Assembly (NCBI GenBank): GCA_947653315.1
Contig: CANTGP010000014.1
Location: 1-16,774 of the forward strand
Reading direction: 5' to 3'
From: an uncultured Lachnospiraceae bacterium
GTDB lineage: Bacteria > Bacillota > Clostridia > Lachnospirales > Lachnospiraceae
DNA: 16,774 nucleotides
The position numbers and the translations under genes are program-made. This document shows, one piece after another, positions 7,581 to 13,535 of the stretch (the first letter of the stretch is position 1; every line of letters starts with the position of its first letter). Under the pieces are notes generated by a model that searched no databases, was not told the DNA's origin, and saw nothing but the letters and a program-made list of their open reading frames with translations.

Positions 7581-9971
7581 TTATCCCATAACTACCGTTA
7601 CATCATGCACGGTTCCCTTCTCCTGTGCGGTAACCTGTTCCACTTCTTTTTGGTCCAACAGAATTTTCTTCACACCCTTCATGACTTTCCCCGGATTTTC
7701 CACCGTAATATGGTAAGTAGCCCCGCGCCATTGTCTTGTCGCCTGAAACCCTTCCCATTCTGCGGGAATACAGGGGTCTATTTCCAGAAAATCCATTTGG
7801 GGCCTTATTCCAAGCATATATCTGGTAGCGGCAAAATACGACCAGCCGCCGGAACCTGTCATAAACGGATGCCTTGCCCTGCCAAATGCGGTATGGTCCT
7901 TACCCATGATAAACTGGCAATAGGAATAAGGCTCCGCTTCCCTTATTTCAATTTTGTCATTCTGATGGTAAGGGCAGAGTGCGTCATAAAATTTCATTGC
8001 CCTGTCGCCCCTTCCGAGTTTACATTCCGCAGCCCATGCCCACGGATTCGGATGGGAGAATACCGCCCCGTTTTCTTTTATTCCCGGATATACCCGTGTC
8101 ACAAAACCGATATCGTCATCCGGTTTGGTATACGAAGGCGCATTCAGCAATAACCCATACTGCGTATACAAATACTCGTCCACACTGTCCATTGCCTGCA
8201 ATGCCTTGTCCGCCGGTGCGGCGCCGGACAAAACTGCCCACGCATTGGATTCCAAATGCACCTTTCCTTCCTTGTCTTCTTGTGTCCCGATTTTCCGTCC
8301 GTTTTTCGTGATTCCCCGGATATACCATTTTCCGACCCAAAGTTCCCTGTCGCACGCTTCTTTTACCCGTTTGGCACACTCCGTATATTTCTCCACGTCT
8401 TCCGTATATCCCAAATAAGAAGCCAGCTCCAAAAAATTCTGCAATGCCCAGTAATGCAGGAATGACACCATGGCGCTTTCCCCTCCGCCAAGATTCAGAC
8501 AGTCGTTCCAGTCTGCCCGCAATCCTTTGCAGATACCGCTTGCCCCTACCTGCCTTGCGGAAAAATCAAGGATTGTCTTCATATGTTCATATACGGTATC
8601 TTCCCCCTTATCGGCATAAGTGACTTTTTCCTTTAAAAACTCCGTCTCTCCCGTTTCCTTGACATATTCCGTTACCGCGCTGACCAGCCAAAGCGCATCA
8701 TCGGAACATGCATCCTTTAACCCGTGAATCATATCGTTTTTGTCAAATTCCGGCACTACCGTAGGGGATTTAAAAGGTTTTAACCCGCTGTCTTTTTCAA
8801 ACCATTCCGGCTGGAACAGATGCAGTCCGTATCCTTCGGATACCAGCCCCTTCATAAGCTGAACGATTCTTTTTTTACACATTTCCGGATTGGAATGGGG
8901 AACCGTCATGGCATCCTGCGCCGTATCGCGGTATCCAAGCCCTGTCCTTCCGCCCACTTCAATAAAAGACGCAAAACGGGAAAACATCACGTTAATTTCC
9001 GACTGGTACAATGTCCATGTATTGATCAGCGTATTCATCCCCTCATTGGGAGTATGTATTTGTAACTTATCAAATTTATTCTGCCAAAAACCGCGCAGTT
9101 TTGCATAAGCCTCATCCACATTTTTGAAATCGCCGTATTTCTCCCTTATTTTCCTTCCTGCAGCCCGGCTGCCCTCGCCGAGCATAAACACCATACGGAC
9201 TGTTTCCCCCGGCTGTAAAACGATATTTTTCTGCAGGGACGCACAATGGTTATTGCCGAGTTCCGCAGAACCGGAACATTTTCCGTTTTCCACCGCAATG
9301 GGATTATCTTCCGTGCGGTATAATCCGATGAACCGATCCCTTAAACAGTCATAACCGTCCGGCTCAAAATTTGCCGTAAAATACTGGAAACCAAATTCCT
9401 CATAAAACAAATCATGCTCGATAATACCGTCCTCATAAGAAGAACCCGCGCAATACATACTCATTTGGAAATTTTGGTTATCAATCATAATATGATGGAA
9501 AGAAAATTCCGCATAACTGAAAACACTCAGATTCCGTACCCTGTCACTTTTGTTTTCCAGCGTAACATCCCATAATTCCACCGCATCCCCCATGGGAACC
9601 GACAATTTCTGGCTTGCCTTTATCCCGTTATATTCACACTCATAGACGGAATATGACATGCCGTGGCGGCACGTATAATTTGCCTGGTCTAACGGCTTAC
9701 CGACCGGCTGCCAGGAAATACTCCAGTAATCCTGCGTTTCACAATCCCTCAAATACACATAATGCCCCGGCCTGTCCATGGGAATACTGTTCCCGCGGAA
9801 CCTTGTTATCCTGTGATACTCCGGCGTCTTGTAAAACATGTATCCCCCGGCCGTATGGTTCACTACCACACAGGTATCTTCCACCCCAAGGTAGTTTGTC
9901 CAAGAGGTCGGCAAATCCACTTTTTCAATGACATATTCCCTCCGCTCATTATCAAAATACCCATAACGCAT
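7581..9971 (-). CDS. GH94 glycoside phosphorylase (chitobiose-phosphorylase-like)
   Basis: Inverting phosphorylase of family GH94, 796 residues, close to the usual length of cellobiose and chitobiose phosphorylases (about 800) and shorter than cellodextrin phosphorylases. It has no signal peptide, so it acts in the cytoplasm on imported sugar. The N-terminal beta-sandwich (about 1-290) is followed by the (alpha/alpha)6 barrel. The catalytic acid is D490 in RADWND; YRDTAQD is at 347-353, and TGSGGW near residue 718 is the phosphate-binding region. The segment IEVGGRTGLGYRDTAQD and LHLFQPEWF resemble what I recall of the N,N'-diacetylchitobiose phosphorylase branch rather than cellobiose phosphorylase (GYRDSNQD, HQYQPLT). 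Other members of this branch use other disaccharides, including cellobionate, so the substrate is open. The start ATG follows AGGGAGG by 9 bases. First gene of the locus. Confidence 0.9.
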   Translation of the reverse strand: MRYGYFDNERREYVIEKVDLPTSWTNYLGVEDTCVVVNHTAGGYMFYKTPEYHRITRFRGNSIPMDRPGHYVYLRDCETQDYWSISWQPVGKPLDQANYTCRHGMSYSVYECEYNGIKASQKLSVPMGDAVELWDVTLENKSDRVRNLSVFSYAEFSFHHIMIDNQNFQMSMYCAGSSYEDGIIEHDLFYEEFGFQYFTANFEPDGYDCLRDRFIGLYRTEDNPIAVENGKCSGSAELGNNHCASLQKNIVLQPGETVRMVFMLGEGSRAAGRKIREKYGDFKNVDEAYAKLRGFWQNKFDKLQIHTPNEGMNTLINTWTLYQSEINVMFSRFASFIEVGGRTGLGYRDTAQDAMTVPHSNPEMCKKRIVQLMKGLVSEGYGLHLFQPEWFEKDSGLKPFKSPTVVPEFDKNDMIHGLKDACSDDALWLVSAVTEYVKETGETEFLKEKVTYADKGEDTVYEHMKTILDFSARQVGASGICKGLRADWNDCLNLGGGESAMVSFLHYWALQNFLELASYLGYTEDVEKYTECAKRVKEACDRELWVGKWYIRGITKNGRKIGTQEDKEGKVHLESNAWAVLSGAAPADKALQAMDSVDEYLYTQYGLLLNAPSYTKPDDDIGFVTRVYPGIKENGAVFSHPNPWAWAAECKLGRGDRAMKFYDALCPYHQNDKIEIREAEPYSYCQFIMGKDHTAFGRARHPFMTGSGGWSYFAATRYMLGIRPQMDFLEIDPCIPAEWEGFQATRQWRGATYHITVENPGKVMKGVKKILLDQKEVEQVTAQEKGTVHDVTVVMG

Positions 9972-10005
9972 CCAAAAACACCTCCCTGCTGTTTTTCCTG
10001 CCTTT

Positions 10006-10044
10006 ATTATAAGGGAAAATGCCTTTCTTTCATATTGTAATATG
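10006..10044 (-). promoter_or_regulatory. Candidate promoter and operator of phosphorylase operon
   Basis: The minus strand has a perfect TATAAT at plus positions 10006-10011, 34 bases before the GH94 start codon. At the -35 spacing there is only TATGAA, a poor match. A near-perfect palindrome, CATATT-GT-AATATG (10031-10044), covers this -35 area. A good -10, a poor -35 and an overlapping symmetric site fit an activator- or repressor-controlled promoter; on context the AraC-type regulator at 90-857 is a candidate, though that family usually binds direct repeats. Confidence 0.5.
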
Positions 10045-10087
10045 TGTCATCTTTTGTTTTATTTTGGTGGAAGTACCGTACATTATA

Positions 10088-10096
10088 TGCTATAAT
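10088..10096 (+). promoter_or_regulatory. Extended -10 promoter for small membrane protein
   Basis: TGCTATAAT at 10088-10096 is a perfect extended -10 element (TG, one base, TATAAT). No good -35 is seen, which extended -10 promoters tolerate. Transcription would start near 10103, giving a leader of about 45 bases before the ATG at 10147. It is divergent from the phosphorylase promoter; the two -10 elements are about 77 bases apart. Confidence 0.6.
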
Positions 10097-10146
10097 TTCA
10101 CTGTCGCTAACAGCGGCAAATCAGAACTTACGGGAGGATATGTGCA

Positions 10147-10317
10147 ATGAAAGACAAGAAAATTATTTATGGAATTGTCTTGGCAGTATTGCTAATATGT
10201 ACGGCTTTTTTGATTTATTCCATATTAACAAACCCATTTGGCGAACATGACGTCATGCTTGCTCTTGCAATTACAGCAGGTTTTATTGCATTGTGGGAGA
10301 AAAAGAAAAAAGAATGA
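10147..10317 (+). CDS. Small two-helix membrane protein, unknown function
   Basis: A 56-residue protein and the only plus-strand gene in the window. It starts MKDKKIIYG and ends WEKKKKE, with hydrophobic segments at about 6-27 and 37-52 joined by a short polar loop (TNPFGEHD). The Lys-rich ends should both lie in the cytoplasm by the positive-inside rule. Support for being real: CGGGAGG 9 bases before the ATG, an extended -10 promoter upstream, two stop codons in tandem (TGATAA), and a composition fully consistent with a membrane protein. I do not recognise a family. It stands alone, divergent from the phosphorylase operon and followed by a hairpin-rich element. A toxin-like or regulatory small membrane protein is possible, but nothing seen proves it. 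Confidence 0.7.
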   Translation: MKDKKIIYGIVLAVLLICTAFLIYSILTNPFGEHDVMLALAITAGFIALWEKKKKE

Positions 10318-10321
10318 TAAA

Positions 10322-10490
10322 TATTTGCGCAAATACGGACGCTGCATAGTCAACAACCCCGCTGCAAGCAACGGGGCATCAATCTTCCAGCGCTGTAGAG
10401 CACAACACATCTGTGATGTGTGGGTATTGACCCTCGCGGCAATCGCCAAATATCCGCATGAGTGCAGCTACTTGGCTCGTTGCCCGCGGG
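10322..10490. repeat. Hairpin-rich intergenic element, possibly structured RNA
   Basis: This stretch begins with a 14-base perfect palindrome (TATTTGCGCAAATA, 10322-10335) directly after the small gene's stop codons and ends with the palindrome CCCGCGGG (10483-10490). Between them GCTGCA (10341-10346) can pair with TGCAGC (10463-10468), enclosing CCCCG/CGGGG (10357-10361, 10372-10376), ACACATC/GATGTGT (10405-10411, 10415-10421) and GGGT/ACCC (10422-10425, 10430-10433). CGCGGCAA (10435-10442) can instead pair with TTGCCCGCG (10480-10488) with one bulge. Base composition differs from the flanking genes and no convincing coding frame exists. It resembles intergenic repeats or MITE-like elements of gut Clostridia, or a structured RNA; copy number elsewhere is unknown. 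Confidence 0.5.
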
Positions 10491-10518
10491 AATAAAAACG
10501 GCGTAACCTACGCCGTTT
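10491..10518 (-). terminator. Rho-independent terminator of antiporter gene
   Basis: A stem of 8 to 10 bp (10496-10505 with 10509-10518, AAACGGCGTA/TACGCCGTTT) has a tight loop. On the minus strand it is followed by a T-rich tract (TTTTTATT, counting the three that pair). The stem includes the antiporter stop codon (TAG, 10508-10510) and its last two codons, so the gene end doubles as the terminator. The A-rich other side may let it also work on the plus strand. Confidence 0.7.
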
Positions 10519-11689
10519 CTTTCTTATCTTTTGCATACAGAATTTTCAGAATAATCGGTGTTGATATGGAGGACACTATAATCAGTAAAATCACCGAAGT
10601 AAAATATACCGGAGTCAGCAATCCTGCCGTCAGTCCCTTTTGGGAAACAATCAACGCCACTTCACCCCTTGTCATCATACCGACACCGATTTTCAGCGAA
10701 TCAATGCCGTCAAATTTACATAACCTTGCCATCAGGCCACAGCCGATAATTTTGGAAACCAATCCCACAGCCACAAATGCGATGGAGAAAATCAAAATCC
10801 CCATACTTACGCTTTCCACATTGGTTTTCAAACCGATACTGGCAAAAAATACCGGACCGAACAACATATAAGAATTCGTATCCATTTTTTGCGCTATGTA
10901 TTCCGAATCCCTGATGGAACAAAGGATAATACCCGCCACATAAGCGCCTGTAATATCCGCAATTCCGAAATATTTCTCCGCAATATATGCCATGGCAAGA
11001 CAGAACGCCAAACCCGCAATGGGAATCCGCCTCGTATGGGGATACCTGGCATCCACCTTCTTAAAAATCCTGTAACTGATATAACCGACCACAATGGCAA
11101 ACAGGAAAAACAAAACCGTATTTACAATCACCGACATCGGATTGGAATCCGGGCTCTTAAAACCGATAACAAACGTAAGAACGATAATACCGATAACATC
11201 ATCAATAATTGCGGCGCTCAAAATCGTCGTCCCGACTTTCCCCTTTAATTTTCCCATCTCTTTCAATGATTCCACGGTAATGCTGACGGAAGTCGCTGTC
11301 AGAATCGTACCCACAAACACCGCCTTATAAAATCCTTCCGACCCCCACGGAGACACACCGTAAAATGCCATATAAAGCACTGCCCCCAAAAAAAGCGGGA
11401 CAAACACACCCGCACAGGCAATCAAAGCAGCAATGGGACCCGTCTTCATAAGATCTTTCAAGTCCGTTTCAAGCCCGGCGGAAAACATCAAAAGAATGAC
11501 CCCTATTTCCGCCATCTGCACTAAAAAATCGGATTGGTTCACCCACCCCAAAATACTGGGACCGATAATAAGACCCGCAATAATTTCCCCCACTACCTGC
11601 GGCGCTTTACATTTTCTTGCAAGGATTCCGCAGAATTTAGCGGCTACAATAATAATAGCCAAGTCCTTAAATACCACATACGATTCCAT
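10508..11689 (-). CDS. CPA2-type cation/proton antiporter
   Basis: Polytopic inner-membrane antiporter of the monovalent cation:proton antiporter-2 family (KefB/NapA/GerN-like), 393 residues with about 12 or 13 hydrophobic segments. Landmarks are GEIIAGLIIGPSILG (34-48), LLMFSAGLETDL (66-77), TATSVSITVESL (131-142) and the ion-binding acidic pair D163/D164 in IIDDVIG. The adjacent acidic residues are typical of electrogenic members, but Na+ or K+ preference cannot be decided. There is no C-terminal TrkA-N/KTN domain, so it is the short form. The ATG is preceded by AGGAG at 5 bases. It appears to be a single-gene unit, with its own candidate promoter and a terminator at the stop codon. Confidence 0.92.
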   Translation of the reverse strand: MESYVVFKDLAIIIVAAKFCGILARKCKAPQVVGEIIAGLIIGPSILGWVNQSDFLVQMAEIGVILLMFSAGLETDLKDLMKTGPIAALIACAGVFVPLFLGAVLYMAFYGVSPWGSEGFYKAVFVGTILTATSVSITVESLKEMGKLKGKVGTTILSAAIIDDVIGIIVLTFVIGFKSPDSNPMSVIVNTVLFFLFAIVVGYISYRIFKKVDARYPHTRRIPIAGLAFCLAMAYIAEKYFGIADITGAYVAGIILCSIRDSEYIAQKMDTNSYMLFGPVFFASIGLKTNVESVSMGILIFSIAFVAVGLVSKIIGCGLMARLCKFDGIDSLKIGVGMMTRGEVALIVSQKGLTAGLLTPVYFTSVILLIIVSSISTPIILKILYAKDKKETA

Positions 11690-11733
11690 AATTTCTCCTC
11701 ACCTTTTTTTTAAATAATTCTTACCAATCACCT

Positions 11734-11739
11734 ATTTTA
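11734..11739 (-). promoter_or_regulatory. Candidate extended -10 for antiporter gene
   Basis: The minus strand carries TGCTAAAAT, an extended -10 (TAAAAT at plus 11734-11739), 44 bases before the antiporter ATG. The -35 position is T-rich and not recognisable. It is the best promoter candidate in this gap. Confidence 0.4.
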
Positions 11740-11839
11740 GCACATTACAGGAAAAAAAACAGGGGGAATATCATTTTTTTTGACTATTCAGAATGAAATG
11801 TTATGGGGAGCGGACACACAAACCGACAGGGACAAACCG

Positions 11840-11902
11840 GGGAGGGATTCTTTTGCGGGACATGCAATCCCGCTGCCGCCGTCCCGCAAAAGAATCCCTC
11901 CC
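11840..11902. repeat. 22-bp perfect inverted repeat, dispersed element copy 1
   Basis: Positions 11840-11861 are the perfect reverse complement of 11881-11902 (22 bp, 19-base loop). Reading the minus strand from 11902, the first 47 bases match plus 16583-16629 at 43 positions, so this is a member of a dispersed family. It lies 10 bases beyond the YbaK-type gene's stop codon. No U run follows the stem on either strand, so it is not an ordinary terminator. It encodes no protein and may be a MITE/REP-like element. Confidence 0.75.
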
Positions 11903-11912
11903 TTGCGTCCTC

Positions 11913-12395
11913 CTACAAAACACCCTCCGGCAATTTACACACATCAACCCACCCGGCGGAACAGGAAGCCCTTTCCAATTCCTCCAAAGTCAGCACCACG
12001 CAACTGCTGTCACTTCCCGCCGCCGGGAGTACCGTATCAAATCTTTTCATGGATACGTCCAAATAAGCCGTAACCCGTTCGTCTTTAATGTCAAACGGAC
12101 ATACCCCGCCTATCGCATGTCCCGTATACGCAATCACTTCTTCCGGCGTCAGCATCTTAGCTTTTGTCCCAAACCGGTCCTTATATTTCCGGTTATCGAT
12201 TTTGGCATCCCCTGCTGCCACAACCAGCACTGCCCCGTCCCCTACTTTAAAAGACAGTGTTTTGGCTATCCGCGCCGGGATTACCCCCGCCGCTTCCGCC
12301 GCAAGTTCCACCGTAGCGCTGGAAACTTCAAATTCCTTCACTTTACTGTCCAACCCAAATCCTTTTAAATACTCCCTGACCCTATCCACTGACAT
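11913..12395 (-). CDS. YbaK-type aminoacyl-tRNA deacylase
   Basis: Cytoplasmic YbaK/ProX-domain protein, 160 residues, a typical length for free-standing members. The family hydrolyses misacylated tRNA in trans, classically Cys-tRNA(Pro). The conserved lysine is K45 in ARIAKTLSFK, followed by the VLVVAAGDAKID strand, GHAIGGVCPF and the C-terminal LDVSMKRFDTVLPAAGS segment, all in family order. The frame is open to a GTG at 12413, but the ATG at 12395 has GAGAGAGG 8 bases upstream, and that site overlaps the GTG, so the shorter form is preferred. It lies 37 bases after the S1-domain gene with no terminator seen between them, so they may be cotranscribed. The exact misacylated tRNA substrate is unproven. 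Confidence 0.9.
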   Translation of the reverse strand: MSVDRVREYLKGFGLDSKVKEFEVSSATVELAAEAAGVIPARIAKTLSFKVGDGAVLVVAAGDAKIDNRKYKDRFGTKAKMLTPEEVIAYTGHAIGGVCPFDIKDERVTAYLDVSMKRFDTVLPAAGSDSSCVVLTLEELERASCSAGWVDVCKLPEGVL

Positions 12396-12432
12396 AACGG
12401 AAACCTCTCTCACACAAAATCGTTACATTCTT

Positions 12433-13371
12433 TTATAAACCCAACTTCTTAAATAAATCTCCAAGGGAAGTCCCTATCTGTTCGCGTGAGCTGTACTCTG
12501 CCGCTTCCTTTTCATTAAATTCATCCGGTTTGGAATCTTCTTCCACCGCTTTCATGCTTAAACTAATCTTTCCGTCATTGGTGTTTAACACTTTAACTTT
12601 TACGGTGTCCCCTACGTTAAGTACTTCCGAAGGCTTTTTAATCCGCTTTTGGCTGATTTGCGAAATGTGCACCAATCCGCTTAATTTTTCGGGAAGGGCA
12701 ACAAAAGCGCCGTAAGGCATCAGCGATTCCACTTTTCCTTCCAAAATGGTTCCCGGAGCCAGCATGGAAATCTTATGCCGGGTTTCCGCTTCCGCTTTTT
12801 TCTTTTCCACTGCTTTTGCGGACATCACCAGTTTTTTCCTGTCTTCTTCCACGGTAATGACTTTTACCGTAAGCTGCTTATTCACCCACTCGCCCAAATC
12901 TTCCACATAACTTAAGGATAAATGGGAAGCAGGAATAAATCCGCGGATTCCTTCCGCATAAGCAATCACGCCGCCGTTTACCACTTCGCTGACTTTAACC
13001 GGTATTTCCGTTTCTTCTTCCATGTATTTCTTCAGAATATCCCAGGAAAGCACATCCTTTGCTTCCTTGCAGGAAAGGCGGATATTTCCTGCCCCGTCAT
13101 CGGTACTTACCACAGTGCCTTCTACGGTATCCCCTATCTTTACCTCATCCAAAAGATTATATTTCGGATCATTGCTCATATCCTCCGCTTTAATCACACC
13201 TTGCGCATAATAATTCAAATCCAAGATTACTTCTTCTTCGCTGACGGAAATCACCGTACCGGAAATAATATCCCCTTCCCCAATCTTACGGAAAGACGCT
13301 TCCAATTCCCTGCTGTAATCTTCCATTGTTTCGTTTTCCATGCCGCTTTGGTTTTCCATATTGTTTTCCAT
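12433..13371 (-). CDS. S1 RNA-binding domain protein, short ribosomal S1-like
   Basis: A 312-residue protein with three S1 (OB-fold) RNA-binding repeats at about 33-104, 122-187 and 206-275; the third is the most canonical (PGTILEGKVESLMPYGAFVAL then GLVHISQIS). An acidic, Met/Glu/Asn-rich N-terminus and a C-terminal tail ending in GDLFKKLGL flank them. E. coli S1 has six repeats; Firmicutes often have shorter forms annotated as RpsA homologues whose ribosomal role is variable. The ATG at 13383 is possible, but the ATG at 13371 has GGAGG 5 bases upstream, with that motif overlapping the earlier ATG; the second start is preferred. The leader contains an unusual A/T-only tandem repeat. Confidence 0.88.
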   Translation of the reverse strand: MENNMENQSGMENETMEDYSRELEASFRKIGEGDIISGTVISVSEEEVILDLNYYAQGVIKAEDMSNDPKYNLLDEVKIGDTVEGTVVSTDDGAGNIRLSCKEAKDVLSWDILKKYMEEETEIPVKVSEVVNGGVIAYAEGIRGFIPASHLSLSYVEDLGEWVNKQLTVKVITVEEDRKKLVMSAKAVEKKKAEAETRHKISMLAPGTILEGKVESLMPYGAFVALPEKLSGLVHISQISQKRIKKPSEVLNVGDTVKVKVLNTNDGKISLSMKAVEEDSKPDEFNEKEAAEYSSREQIGTSLGDLFKKLGL

Positions 13372-13414
13372 AATTTCCTCCATACTCTTTCTTTATTTTC
13401 TTATCTTTTTTCTA

Positions 13415-13509
13415 ATTTTATATTTTTTTTCTTATCTCACATCTTTTTTTTTATCTTATATTTTTTTTCTAATCTTATATTTTTTTTCTTATCTTATATC
13501 TTTTTTACT
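13415..13509. repeat. Tandem repeat, five 19-base A/T-rich units
   Basis: Five consecutive units start at 13415, 13434, 13453, 13472 and 13491, in exact 19-base register, with ATCTTATATTTTTTTTCT as the core. The third and fourth share an identical 18-base core; the others vary by a few bases. Similar T-rich sequence extends a little on both sides. It fills the gap between the debranching enzyme stop and the S1-domain gene start; on the coding (minus) strand it is A-rich, so it would lie in the promoter or leader of the S1 gene. No gene is seen here. Confidence 0.85.
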
Positions 13510-13535
13510 GTTTATTTTTCTTATTTATTTCCCTG

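Noticed and set aside
8116..8379. Frames of 60-190 residues on either strand inside the GH94, debranching enzyme and binding-protein genes
   Set aside because: They are shadows of well-supported genes, have Pro/Ser/His/Arg-rich composition and no ribosome binding sites.
10225..10449. A 74-residue minus-strand frame across the small gene and the hairpin element
   Set aside because: It runs antisense through the small membrane protein gene and the structured element, and its codons follow the hairpins rather than any protein family. Matching frames in databases would probably reflect the repeat, not a protein.
10321..10500. tRNA or T-box-like RNA suggested by the clover-shaped pairing
   Set aside because: There is no tRNA arm with conserved TTCGA-type loop, no CCA-end acceptor stem and no T-box motif; the pairing pattern is only a general multi-branch fold.
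11840..11902. Rho-independent terminator of the YbaK-type gene
   Set aside because: The stem is strong but no U run follows it on the minus strand, and the sequence recurs elsewhere as a dispersed element.
13415..13509. CRISPR array
   Set aside because: The repeat is a direct tandem array with no unique spacers and no cas genes nearby.
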